This document shows, in pieces, positions 21,360 through 31,371 of a stretch of DNA of 64,000 nucleotides (positions are counted from its first letter, which is position 1; each line of letters starts with the position of its first letter). Origin of the DNA: Bemisia tabaci (Eukaryota > Arthropoda > Insecta > Hemiptera > Aleyrodidae); assembly GCF_918797505.1 (NCBI RefSeq), contig NC_092800.1, forward strand, positions 1,922,001-1,986,000, given 5' to 3'. A program made the translations under genes and the position numbers. The notes beneath the pieces are model-generated. The model was not told the origin of the DNA, did no database searches, and was given only the letters and a program-made list of their open reading frames with translations.

Positions 21360-22150
21360 GAGTAGAACCCATTCAGCATCAAATCCCAAAGATCGATAGT
21401 GCCGGCCCACAATGTGTATCGTGGCTGAATACGTAAAATCGCACGAAAAAATTGTTATTCATGCTGTTTAAAATAAAAAGTTCATGAATGGGCTGAACAT
21501 CATGCCTTATGTCAGTTCTTCTAGGTTAGTGTTCACTGTTCACTGAACTCAAGCTCGACGCGATGTGAGGCGTTTACTCTCTCACGGCGCTGCATGCAAC
21601 TAATAATGTTTCTTGGATGACCGTGTTGCATATCCAAGTACTTCAAGGCGTTTTTATTTCGCTAACAACTTCAACGATAGTGATAGAGTGACGCGCGCGT
21701 CAAGGCAGATTGCGAGTGGTATGTCGCTCCAATGCTGCTGTACCAAGGTACTATTTCGTATGGGCTTTCGGACATTGCCAAATTTCCTCAGATATAATCC
21801 AAATTTCCTCGGGAACTTGTGAGAATATTTCTTCCAGATTTTCAGAGAAGCTTATTCGCAATTGATTTAGAGTATTTGAAAACTACAGGAACAAATATTC
21901 AAAACGTTTCTAGAACACCTAACGGGCACTCATAAAGAAAACGACTGTTTAATAAACGACTACGAATATAGTTCTTGGTTTCAGGTCATATACAGGATGT
22001 TCCAAAAGAAAGTATCCACCTCGAATATCATATGAACGAATCCGAATATTACAAATCGCCGAAACTTTCAGGGGAGCCAAAAATGTGTGCGGAAGATCCG
22101 TCCCTCTAAAAACATAGATCAATATATCGCGCAATATAGCCAGGTATCGA
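21360..22150 (+). repeat. Dispersed repeat of about 0.7-0.8 kb, copy 1
   Basis: Starts GAGTAGAACCCATTCAGCAT. It contains TTCATGAATGGGCTGAACAT, the TGCATGCAACTAATAATG / GATGACCGTGTTGCATATCC motif, AATTTCCTCGGGAACTTGTG, GAAAACGACTGTTTAATAAA and CAGGATGTTCCAAAAGAAAG. An inverted copy spans 54010-54725 and the first 390 bases recur at 38955-39345. No reverse transcriptase or transposase domain is visible; the 61-residue reverse open frame is the best frame and is not recognisable. Confidence 0.7.
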
Positions 22151-22345
22151 TTGATCTGTCATTTAAACGTAATGGAAAAAGATTGATTAACAGGGTGTTC
22201 AACCGAACACCTAAATAATCGATTCTATACCACAGCTTCAAATTGGGAGATATCGATAATCGATTATATACGCCTCGTCTCTGTTGAACACGTGTTTTTG
22301 TGCTTTGCTGTGTTCAAATTCGATCAAGAATATTCATTGACGATA

Positions 22346-22575
22346 CACTGGAAAAAAAAACACATTGGATCTAGAGTCCAGACTCTTAAAAACATCAACA
22401 AGAAAAAGTACTCTTGATTCAATCAGAATCTAGCTTAAATCAAGAACCAAGCCTCTTAATTTAAGCGGATTTCGTTTTGATTCAAGCAAAAATCCGATTG
22501 AATCAAGAGTATTTTTTCTTGTCAATGTTTTCAAAAGTCTGGATTCTAGATCCAATGTGTTTTTTTTTTCCAGTG
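22346..22575 (+). mobile_element. 230-bp TA-flanked MITE, copy 1
   Basis: TIR CACTGGAAAAAAAAACACAT with its inverse at the right end; TA on both sides (22344-22345, 22576-22577), the signature of Tc1/mariner-type insertion. Inner arms: ACTCTTGATTCAATCAGA and the inverse. The second copy is at 48845-49070. Confidence 0.88.
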
Positions 22576-22576
22576 T

Positions 22577-23288
22577 ACTTTTTCGTATCGCACCCTGTAT
22601 TCTGTGGGATTCGGCCAATGGACGGCAACGCTTTTGACCCATGGTCGGTTCTGGCCGCAGCTCTCGGTGAAGAGGATCGGAATCAATTGGGCTCCCGACA
22701 ACCGTGTCGTGTTCGACAGCTTCAGCACCTCCTCCCCCTCCCACTCTTTCCCCCCCTTCCCCCCTTCCCCATGGGGTCGAGATGGAAGATGGTTGTGGGC
22801 TTTCTTTTTCTCCGCAGAGCTACGTGCGTGATTGAGCCTCTCAAATCTTCACCTAGGCGCACTGCCGTCCTGAGGAAAATTGCCGTATGAACATTGAAAT
22901 ATTGCCAAATTTGGAGTATCTTTATATCAGTGGTGAAACTGCAGAAATTCATACGCCAGTTTGCGGCATTTCAGACTGTCATACTTTATCTCTACGTAGG
23001 AAACTACCAAACGTTACATCTTGGACACTTCGGTGATTTTTATTATCTTTGTGATGAAATTATTTTATGAATATTTCAAGCCATGATGATGGTGGTTGGG
23101 TCTCATTTTTAAAAATGAACACCGAAAAGAAGATGCTGTGGTAACAGCACTGATGTTAAAAAAATGTACGACAACTCTTGGATGTATCCAGAGACGTGTT
23201 TGATTTCATGATCGATTGGATATCGAAATGAGGATACGCGGAAGCGAACTTTGAAACTTGGATTCATCTCAAGGAAAAGCCATACATT
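22577..23288. other. No gene recognised
   Basis: 22600-22860 is GC-richer with pyrimidine runs and overlapping open frames on both strands (60-137 residues), none with a recognisable motif. 22862-22915 resembles one arm of the GCCGTGCTAAGG family. The remainder is AT-rich. Confidence 0.35.
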
Positions 23289-23364
23289 GAAAGTATTTAT
23301 GCCAAAAAGGACTATGTCTCTCGCAAACCCTATGCATATAGTGCCTTTTAGCATAAATACGTCC
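23289..23364. mobile_element. 76-bp GGAAC-TIR MITE
   Basis: GTATTTATGCCAAAAAGGAC and the inverse around a CTCGCAAACCCTATGC loop, as at 45480. The flanks are CATT and AATT, differing only at the outermost base. Confidence 0.75.
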
Positions 23365-23458
23365 AATTTTGGGCTGTAATCAAACGAAAAGCGCGGTAAT
23401 GAATCGAGTGCCCTCGCAGCGCATATCGACTGGAGGGTCATCCAGAATCAAGAGGGCG

Positions 23459-24523
23459 CACAGTGGATCGAGTCAATAAGAGAGATTGGACATGAAATAT
23501 TTGACGAAAACTGCAAAGGACTACGTGCAAAACGGGCCATTTGGGGCTCGGGAAGGATACCTTTGAGACTTGCCCTATTCATTCACCTAACAAAGCCCCA
23601 TCTTTCCTCAAAGTTTCAAGCCCCCCAAAAATTTTGGGGAGATGCGGCGGGGGGTCAAAGTTAAAAACCGGCAAAATTTTCGCGAATTTATTACTCGAAA
23701 ACCATGAAGTTTTCGGGGTCGGGAAAATCGGCTATTTTAAACTGCGCGCGCGGCGTTGATCGGAGGGAAAACGTCCCCTCCCACTCAGGTCGGCGAATCA
23801 CACTCCTCTGCCGACCTCGCATTGTTGCCACATGTCTCCTGATCCGTCGCCGCGCGCAGTTTAAAATAGCCGATTTTCCCGACCTTCGCTCCATTCCGCT
23901 CTTATAACTCGCGACCAAAACATTTCCCCAGCATGCGGTAAAGAGCTAGAGGGGCTACAGAGAGTCAGGAACAACATATCAGTTTTTCATCAAAATAAAA
24001 AAATGGCTTTTTTTTAAATCGGCCCAAACGTGAAAAAATAAGGGGTCTTTTTTTAGTGTTCCGGCGCTTCGGAGGCGATAACTCGAGCTGAAGTTGACAA
24101 AACCCTATGATGTTATACATTTTCTGAAAGCTCTCGTCACGCTGAATACGCTCGTTTAAACCGCGTTTTCCAAAACTTCTTGGTTTTCGAGTAATAAATT
24201 CGCGAAAATTTTGCCGGTTTTTAACTTTGACCCCCCGCCGCATCTCCCCAAAATTTTTGGGGAGCTTGAAACTTTGAGGAAAGATGGGGCTTTGTTAGGT
24301 GAATGAATAGGGCAAGTCTCAAAGGTATCCTCCCCGAGCCCCAAATGGCCCGTTTTGCACGTAGTCCTTTTGATGTTAATTCTGTCACGTTTTAAATTCG
24401 AGGGGAAACGGAGAAAACCAACGGAACCACTTTTAGAACCTCAAGGTTTTGTATAAGTGGAGTTATATACGTTTAAAGTTTCAAAATTGTATTTGACCTT
24501 TCCTTTTGACTTGATCCACTGTG
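23459..24523. mobile_element. CACAGTGGATC-family MITE interrupted by a nested palindrome
   Basis: The outer halves (CACAGTGGATCGAGTCAATA ... and ... GACTTGATCCACTGTG) align with the uninterrupted 236-bp copy at 5928-6163. An 850-bp inverted-repeat element occupies 23518-24367. Confidence 0.85.
23518..24367. mobile_element. 850-bp inverted-repeat element, nested
   Basis: Arms of about 190 bases (GGACTACGTGCAAAACGGGC inward from both sides) differ at only about four positions. Inside the left part is a second inverted repeat, 23719-23884, whose arms GTCGGGAAAATCGGCTATTT and inverse flank a GC-rich centre. Compared with the empty site at about 5984-5996 (GCAAATTTTGATG), the target bases are each present once, so no target duplication is apparent. 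Mirrored 62-92 residue open frames arise from the symmetry. Confidence 0.85.
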
Positions 24524-24733
24524 CGGCGATCGGACCGGACATGTCGAGTTACTTCGGGAGGATGTTAGGCCACGGTCCCATAGGCAGCGCGACGCGAGAT
24601 AGCCACGCGCAGAGTTGTGAAATCTCATAAAGCTGTATTAAATGAAATTTCGAAGTGGCATATTATTAAATTTCAGACAACATTTTTGGAAAAAATCTTC
24701 AAGCGAAGTTTTCACTTCGACACTCGTCAGTCA

Positions 24734-24962
24734 TGGTAATAATAAACCATTGTGGACAATTTGAGTTCATAGGTCGGCTGCCATTTTGGGTCATACGAGC
24801 TCCACGACCTAACTCGAGTACCTTTATAGGGAAAGAATGGACAGCTCGAGAACTTGGAGATTAGGCTTGATCAGGCCATGTAGCTCGTGGGGCCCAAAAA
24901 GGCTGCCAACCTGTGAACTCAAATTACCCAGTGGTACTAATTTTCATAATTCTTATTACCCG
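24734..24962. repeat. About 229-bp foldback element
   Basis: GGTAATAATAAACCATTGTG, ACAATTTGAGTTCATAGGTC and a TACGAGCTCCACGAC segment face their inverses on the right (GTAGCTCGTGGGGCCC, CTGTGAACTCAAATTACCC). Loop near 24850. Single copy. Confidence 0.65.
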
Positions 24963-25071
24963 TCGTTTCAGAAATGATCGAAAATTATAGAAACACGTAC
25001 CAAACTTTGATTTCGCATACATTTTCTCAGTTTCAAAGTCTTAATCCTTAAAGACGCTTTTTTTTACCATG

Positions 25072-25476
25072 CACGGAGAAAATAACCTCGTGCGTGAGAC
25101 CGGAAGTTTAGGTCATATGGATCCCCGAAGTTTTCAGATTGAGCATCTGAACCTTTCAGGTCTAGTTTTCGAGGTTCGGATCACACATCTGAAACTTCAG
25201 TCCTTATATCTGAAGTACTTCCGATTGAAGATCCGAAGTTTTCCGGATGTGAGAACCGAAGTTTTCCGGATGTGAGAACCGAAGTTTTTCGGATGTGAGA
25301 ACCGAAGTTTTTCGGATGTGAAAACCGAAGTACTTCAGATGTAAGAACTGAAGTTTCAGATGTGTGATCCAAACCTCAGCAGCTGGACCTTAAGAGTTCA
25401 GATGCTCAATCCGAAAACATCAGAGATTCATACGACCTAAACTTCGGGTCCCACGCACGAGGTTTTCTTCTCCGTG
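25072..25476 (+). mobile_element. Foldback element with CACGGAGAAAA ends and a 23-bp tandem core
   Basis: The ends are inverse (CACGGAGAAAATAACCTCGT, GAGGTTTTCTTCTCCGTG), followed by GGTCATATGGATCC and its inverse. From 25233 the sequence CCGAAGTTTTCCGGATGTGA repeats about every 23 bases (25233, 25256, 25279, 25302 and diverged units to about 25365). The second copy (41738-42049) lacks the expanded core, which shows the array grew after the families split. Confidence 0.85.
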
Positions 25477-25770
25477 TAACCTCCAAAAATACCAACTTGC
25501 CCATTGTCTATACTCTCCCCATGTGACATTCGGTGTCAAGGAGTTGATTTGGCGCGAGCGACTTTGCGTCGCTGCTCGCCTGTGGGAGCGTGGCTCGAGT
25601 TAGGCCGGCTGAGCGACAATTGGGGTCTGAGTTGATTATGGGCCAGTGTGTTTGCCAACGGTCTCGCGTTTCGTTACCGACTTCGCCTCGTTTTCGGGCC
25701 GAACGTGCACCGGCGATCCAATTACGCCCCCGCATAGTGAAAACCGGAGAAGTCACCCGCCCCTCTCTCC
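25477..25770. other. GC-richer non-repetitive stretch, no gene recognised
   Basis: Open frames of 72-82 residues on both strands overlap here and run into the neighbouring tandem array. No motif recognised. Confidence 0.35.
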
Positions 25771-26345
25771 CCCGTCGGGGTTGCCACCCGGAAGGAAGGG
25801 CTCAATGAATGCTAGGAAGGAATTTCAATTTTATCCATGGATTTGGATAGAAAGTTTGCGGGCTGATTATTGGGATTGATAGACAAAGCGATCGACAGCG
25901 TAGACACGGTTCCCCCCGTCGGGATTTCCACCCGGAAGGAAGGGCTCAATGAATGCAAGGAAGGAATTCCAATTTTATCCATGGATTTGGATAGAACATT
26001 TGCCGGCTGATTATTAGAATTAATAGACAAAGCTATAGACAGCGTGGACACGGTTCCCCCCGTCGGGATTGCCACCCGGAAGGAAGGGCTCAATGAATGC
26101 TAGGAAGGAATTTTAATTTTATCCATGGATTTGGATAGAACATTTGCCGGCTGATTATTAGAATTGATAGACAAAGCTATAGACAGCGTGGACACGGTTC
26201 CCCCCGTAGGGATTACCACCCGGAAGGAAGGGCTCAATGAATGCTAGGAAGGAATTTCAATTTTATCCATGGATTTGAATATAATATTTGCGGGCTGATT
26301 GTTGGAATTAATAGACAAAGCAATAGACAGCGTAGTGGAAATGGA
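25771..26345. repeat. 144-bp tandem repeat, four units
   Basis: Units start at 25771, 25915, 26059 and 26203 (CCCGTCGGGATTGCCACCCG-like). Each holds GGAAGGAAGGGCTCAATGAA, TTTATCCATGGATTTGGATA, GGCTGATTATTRGAATTGAT and AGACAAAGCTATAGACAGCG. The last part is the end of the GGCTGATTATT MITE family, so a MITE end has been amplified. 144 is divisible by three, which keeps frames open across units (a 93-residue reverse frame repeats itself); I regard this as coincidental. Confidence 0.9.
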
Positions 26346-27365
26346 GTGATCTTCTCGGTTGAAACGGGTGGTCGTTACAGAGTGAGGGAGAAACATTTTG
26401 AGGGGAATTTAAGGAAAGGGAAATTTCACCCATGGATATGGATCGAACATCAGCGGACTAATTATTGGAATTGATAGACAAAGTGATAGAAAAAGAGGAC
26501 GAAGGGAAAATAGAACGATCCTTTTAGTTGAAACGGGTGGTTATGTCACTAATAAGGGAGATCATGATGGCATAGAATAAATAGACTACGTCAACAGAAG
26601 CGAAAGCTCCGTAAGAACCTATGTTAACATTTTTCTGCGCAGATTGAAACCAATTTCGAGCTTACCTACAAAAGTGGAAAAAAACATTAAATTTTAAGCA
26701 AATTTACAGTACTTCTTCGGTTTAACGATAAATAAGTTAAAAGAAAACTCTTTCAATTCCTTAATTCGTATGTATCCGTTATTATTCGCCTCTCCAAAAC
26801 GTCGACCTACCGCAAACGTAAACAGTACTTATTGAAACAGCCTCCTTTCGGTATGCTTCGTTGACATGAAAATGGCGGGGGCTTTCGCTTCTGTTGACGT
26901 TAGTCTCTTTATTCTATGATGATGGACTATGTATAAGGTCTCTCATGGGCTACAATTATTCAATTCTTATATCTATAAATCATTGCAGTCGCCCGCTTCC
27001 ACCAATAGTATTCCCACATTTATTATTTTTTTTGGCTCGTCTATCAATTTCAATTATCAGCCCGCAGTCAGCTGTAGTTTATTGTAATTGGTAGATAAAA
27101 TTATAGAAAAAGAGAACGAAGGGAAAACGTCCAGATTCTGCTAGTTGAAGCGGGTGGTTATCATAGACTATGGGGGAAAATTATGGATCAACTGAAAAGT
27201 ATCTTGAGAGCTGTGTTAATTAGTGTATTACCTACTTACTTCATTTGACCATTGCAACATCTTGCTTTCACCAACAGGATCCCTCCATTTTCCCCTCGTC
27301 TTCTTCTTCTATAACTTCGTCTTCTTCAAAAATCAGCCCTCAGAAATCAGCAAAAAGTCAGGGGT
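26346..27365. repeat. Rearranged GGCTGATTATT-family sequence
   Basis: GGACTAATTATTGGAATTGA, GATAGACAAAGTGATAGAAA (26455-26495) and inverse or partial copies at 26970-27130 and 27270-27345 are pieces of the MITE family at 15226. The foldback at 26566-26925 lies inside. No gene. Confidence 0.6.
26566..26925. repeat. About 360-bp foldback element
   Basis: GATGGCATAGAATAAATAGA, then GTCAACAGAAGCGAAAGCTC, faces GAGCTTTCGCTTCTGTTGACG-like sequence and TCTCTTTATTCTATGATG on the right. Single copy; it appears inserted in the surrounding MITE family. Confidence 0.7.
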
Positions 27366-27902
27366 TTTTTTTTTAAAAAAAAAAGAAGAAAATACTTGAA
27401 TTTATTGCTCCACCGGAGTTATTGCCGCCCGAAAGAAAGATGACGCGGAAGGGATAGCTCTGGGAATTTTATGCATAGATTTGGCTCTCAAGGTAAAAAT
27501 GTAATTAACGAGGAAAAATTTGGCAACACTGAAATGTAGTTATGTTTTTGGTGAGGAAAACGATGACATGTGAATTTTTCAAGTACAAACCGTGTCTTTA
27601 ATTTATGTAATTTGTAGCTAGTTATTTATCACGATTTATTATACTGTAATTTATGTATTTGTGTGTAATATACTTTGAATTTATGTCTTAAAATGTGAAT
27701 ATCCTCCATTAAATCCTTCAAGTTTCACACAAGAAAAGCCTGCAGATCTGGTTAAGTGTTGAAGAGGAAACGTTTATCAGGATGCCTTAATATGCACCCC
27801 TTCAAGCGGTCTATTTCGGCAGTACAAACGGAATATTGTGATTTCGAAGTCTCACTTGTCAACATTGCCTCTGAATGAAATGGTGTTTGTTTTGTGTTTC
27901 AG
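27366..27902 (+). other. Sequence upstream of the first visible Dpr exon
   Basis: AT-rich, with an A-run at 27372 and no earlier Dpr exon that I could recognise. It ends with a pyrimidine/TG-rich tract and the acceptor TTTGTGTTTCAG, so it is presumably the 3' part of an intron. Confidence 0.6.
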
Positions 27903-28011
27903 GATTGGACGCTACAAATTAAATATGTTCAAATTAGGGATGCAGGGCTTTACGAATGCCAAGTGACATCGCATCCACCCGCTAGTATATTTGTAGAGCT
28001 CAAAGTAGTCG
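27903..28011 (+). CDS. dpr: Dpr-family exon: end of immunoglobulin domain 1
   Basis: This 109-base exon encodes 36 residues plus one base of a split codon. It opens with D-W-T-L-Q-I-K-Y, continues R-D-A-G-L-Y-E-C-Q-V (residues 12-21) and ends V-E-L-K-V-V. These are the F and G strand hallmarks of the first V-type Ig domain of Dpr proteins: Asp13, Tyr17 and Cys19 form the D-x-G-x-Y-x-C motif, and Cys19 would close the domain disulfide with a cysteine in an upstream exon. Dpr proteins are neuronal surface receptors that pair with DIP partners in synaptic matching (known for the family in Drosophila). The acceptor (TTTCAG) and donor (GTAAGT) are consensus. I set frame 0 at the first base; the exon ends in phase 1, matching the next exon. 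The particular paralogue is not assigned. Codons are AT-ending (12 of 36 end in G or C). Confidence 0.93.
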
Positions 28012-28377
28012 GTAAGTTCATGGATTCTTAATATTATTCTCCTCCGGAGTGTTCCATTCCATCTACCCTCACCCGTTAGTGCTGAACTAAGCGCATCTTT
28101 AATTCTCTAACTAAAAACCGCTTAACTGCAATGGATATCCTTCGCAGCACCGCCGTTTCTCCTTAATACAACATTTTTAACCCGGGGAATCCTGACAGTC
28201 TAACTCATGAGTTAACCCTCAAATCCTCGAAGCTTGCTATATACGTGCCCTACGGGTTGTGCGGGCTTTAGATGTAAGCCTGCAAATACGTCGAGAAGAA
28301 ATAATCAGATATCCAATCGAAAAAAAGAAGAAACATTGAATGTCAAGAAATTCGGTTTCATGACTGGACGCATATTT

Positions 28378-28499
28378 GGACGTATTTCTGTCAAACGGAA
28401 CTATGTGCATTAAGACATGAGCCCTGAGACCCATAAAAATATAAGCATAACAGAGCTCACGTCATCATGCACATAGTTCCGTTTGACAGAAATGCGTCC
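28378..28499 (-). mobile_element. 122-bp palindromic MITE nested in a sister TIR, TSD ATTT
   Basis: GGACGTATTTCTGTCAAACG at the left, inverse at the right ending AATGCGTCC. The core (ATGAGCCCTGAGACCCATAA) is in the opposite orientation to 7709. ATTT on both sides (28374-28377, 28500-28503). Removing it restores the host TIR reading GGACGCATATTTATGC. Confidence 0.9.
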
Positions 28500-28807
28500 A
28501 TTTATGCTAAAAGGAACCAAAGGTGGGTGAGAAAGAAGGAATGCTCGTTGGTGGAGGGCCGTAAGAATGAATGGGGATTATAAGGCGCCAGTGACGTCAG
28601 CGGCGACGACGGAGATAACGATCCGCGGATAACCCATGAGCCCTGTCCATAACGCTCTTGTCACATGCCCACGGCTCATGTGTCAGTATATTTCGGCGCT
28701 TGGTCCCTTTGGATTTAATGTAAAATCCCTTCTTTCCATTTTCCCAAGAGAAACCCCACCTAATTATACATTGTTTCTTATGCAGCTTGCACGAGCACAC
28801 CCCATCT

Positions 28808-29005
28808 CACTGAAAAAAAAGTATGGTGATATCTACTATAAGTCTTCTTGATTTTTTGCGCAGTGATACTTTCCAGTAAAAATAACCAGAACTCAGGTGA
28901 TATTCACCATAACATGGCAAATGCAACCGTAGGGTCTAGTGTCAACTACCTTACTCGTATCGTCGTGTCAGAGTATGGTGAACTCTATCATATTTATTTT
29001 CAGTG
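28808..29005. mobile_element. 198-bp CACTG-ended MITE (nested)
   Basis: CACTGAAAAAAAAGTATGGT at the left and a TTTATTTTCAGTG right end, with GTGATATTCACCATAACATG inside. It lies within the 28366-29047 element. Ends are of the TA-MITE type, but the flanks (TCT, CTT) show no TA. Confidence 0.55.
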
Positions 29006-29047
29006 CTTTCCCACACGTCTCTAGTTCCTTTTAGCATAAATACGCCG

Positions 29048-30928
29048 AACTATCTCTAGAAATCCCAAACCGGGTCAAATCAGTCGAACCATCTCTTCTG
29101 AGGAAGTTATGGGGTCGATACATACGAGCTTTAGATGTAGGTTTACAAATACATCAGAAATCAAATTGAAAAAAAAAAAATCGAGTGTCAACACAGGCGA
29201 AGTTAGGAGAAACGTAATCGGGTCTCGATTTTGAAAAATGTTCTCCCGAATCCGAACGACACGTCATCGGCAGCATAAAGCGGATTATTGCGAGTTCATG
29301 CCTCACGCCAGCGCGCCTTCAATTTTGCAAATGCAACACGGACATCCACCGAGCACGAATAGTTGTATCTCTGCGCCGTCATCAACGCTCGTTCTTTCCT
29401 TTGCTCTATTCTTAATTTGTGTTGGTTCCGCTCGTCGTATTTGTAGTAGTGGACACAGACGAGGATAGGAGAGATGTTATTGGGCCTTATTTTGAAAATT
29501 TACTCCCGAATCTAAGCGACACCTCATCGGCAGCACAGAGTCGAGCATTAACAGACAACTACCAGGCGTATTATGATGTATAATAATGTCCTATCAGTAG
29601 GTTAAACGTAATCTCAAGCAAATTTCGTCTGATAAAATGCAAATATCTTGGAATACATGTCGATTGTATCTGTCGATGGTTCCTGTCGTACTTTATTTAT
29701 TCTTTGGAATATCAGTCTACGTTATTTTTGAAAACCCTCTTGATTTTTCTACTCTGCATGTAAGCAATATATTCTGTGTAAAGTTCAACGTATAAAGTTA
29801 GTTTGTTTCTTTTTGAGCAAGTAAATTGAAAGTGGAAATGTCAAAACACCGCGATAGAGATACCTGGTTTCGCGCTCTAGCCATCCGTGTGAATTTTTCT
29901 TTTTGAATTTCCAAAATAACTTTTTTTTCACAAACGCAGAGTAAGGTTTCGACCAGTTTAACCAAGTATGTGGTCAATAAACCAAGACCTTTTGGTTGCT
30001 CCGACTCAAAAACGTAACTAAAAGTAACCCACACTATGAATAAGGACTTTTTTTTACTATGTGTCAGTCCACGCTTCGTCTTTTGGAGTTAAGCCAATTC
30101 AAACCCCCCTCCCCCCTCCCAAAAAAAAAGAAAAAGAAAAATGGTTTTGACACATCCGTGTTGGAGAGCGGGCAAATACCGAGTTTTATATTTGCTGACG
30201 GTAAATTGATTTTGAAAATTAATAGAAAATAAATACATGTCTTAATCGCAAAGATAGATACTTTTGGAAAAGCTAATATACCACTTTAGGCTACGCCCGC
30301 TATCTTAAATTTTGAAAATTAGACTAAAAAGTCGAGTATCCGGTCATAACGTATACCCTCTGACACCGAGTTTCAGAAAAATCGATTGCACAGGATCCGA
30401 GATAAGATTTATCTACCAAACCTGCAAATTAACAAAAATTCACGGAGAAAATTCAAGAAAAACACCATAACAGTTTCTTTGTGAAAAATAAAACATGAAA
30501 ATTAATTTCAAACAAATTTTGTCCTCGCAGTAATTAAGTGTGCCCGAGTTTTATGATTCAAGTCGGCCGCACAGCTCAGGAACCGATCGTAACATAGTCA
30601 AGTTGGGTTAAGTTAGGTCACGCAACTAAACTAACTCTCCGGTAATGCTGGAAGTATCACTCGAATTGAAGGCGACTCAATCCTGAATTTGTTCAAACTA
30701 TTTCTGTAACTTTGATCAATAGATGTTTCCGGGTTCTTTATATCTTTCAGTACACTGTAGGTGCTTCATGCTTACCTAGCACCATACCATTCTAAGGGAA
30801 AATATACATATTACTCAAAAATAAATCTTTTTTTAAATTTTATTTAAAAGGAACAGTCCAACGCTACTGCTTGAAAGCTTCACAGAATATTCTTCGCAAA
30901 GGGGAAGATATCAGGGATTCCAAGAAAT
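29048..30928. other. Intronic DNA without recognisable features
   Basis: Contains the dispersed CCTTCAATTTTGCAAATGCA / CGGACATCCACCGAGCACG motif (29310-29365) also found at 11166, 32664, 39190 and 54500, and a C/A-run (30105-30140). Two copies of CTCATCGGCAGCA (about 29262 and 29523) suggest an old duplication. No exon seen. Confidence 0.5.
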
Positions 30929-31052
30929 GGACGCATTCAAATTAAACAGAACTGTATTCGTTGTGGCATGATCCATGTTATACTTGTATTCTTACGGATA
31001 TCAGGACTCATGTCAGAATGGATATATAATTCCTTTTGATTTGAATGCGGCC
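30929..31052. mobile_element. Diverged 124-bp relative of the 122-bp MITE
   Basis: GGACGCATTCAAATTAAACA at the left, the inverse at the right, and a core with ATGTTATACTTGTATTCTTA and AGGACTCATGTC. The flanks AAAT and AAAA differ only at the outermost base. An old copy. Confidence 0.65.
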
Positions 31053-31133
31053 AAAAGGTAGCGAATTTTTTTTTTTTTTTTTTTAAGAAACAAAGTGTTA
31101 CATAAAGTCTGTAAACTGAAAAAAAAGTTTCTA

Positions 31134-31371
31134 CACTGAAAAAAAGATTGATAGAATTTATTATTCCTTCACGCTGTATTTCACACAGCGCAAAGGAATG
31201 GTGAATTCTACCAATCTTCAAGTCAATTCTGCCAGAGGAATGGTACGGGTATTTACCTGGACCAGTATATAGTAAATTTTACCTTTCTTCTGGTGGAATT
31301 GACTCTAAATTAATGCTGTGTGAAATACAGTGTGAAGGAATGTTAAATTCTACCGATCTTTTTTTTCAGTG
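31134..31371 (+). mobile_element. 238-bp CACTGAAAAAAA MITE, copy 1
   Basis: CACTGAAAAAAAGATTGATA at the left, inverse at the right ending TTTTTTTTCAGTG. Inner arms carry CCTTCACGCTGTATTTCACA and the inverse, with AATGGTACGGGT in the middle. TA precedes; the base pair after it is CA. The second copy (49579-49932) carries a nested element. Confidence 0.82.

Larger units (their letters stand above)
28366..29047. mobile_element. Large GGAAC-TIR element carrying two nested MITEs
   Basis: The left TIR GGACGCATATTT is split after 12 bases by the 122-bp element at 28378 and resumes ATGCTAAAAGGAACC at 28504; the right TIR is CTAGTTCCTTTTAGCATAAA. The core shares GAATGAATGGGGATTATAAG, CAGTGACGTCAGCGGCG and ATGAGCCCTGTCCAT with 56348 and 18980. 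Flanks are GACT and AACT. A second insertion is at 28808-29005. Contains TGACGTCA at 28592. Confidence 0.75.

Noticed and set aside
22477..22890. 137-residue open frame
   Set aside because: Its first part is the TA-flanked MITE at 22346-22575 and its remainder is a pyrimidine-rich tract.
25812..26093. 93-residue repetitive reverse open frame
   Set aside because: Product of a 144-bp tandem array whose unit is divisible by three.
25771..26345. CRISPR-like array
   Set aside because: Units are 144 bp with no short-repeat/spacer pattern, and the window is clearly eukaryotic.
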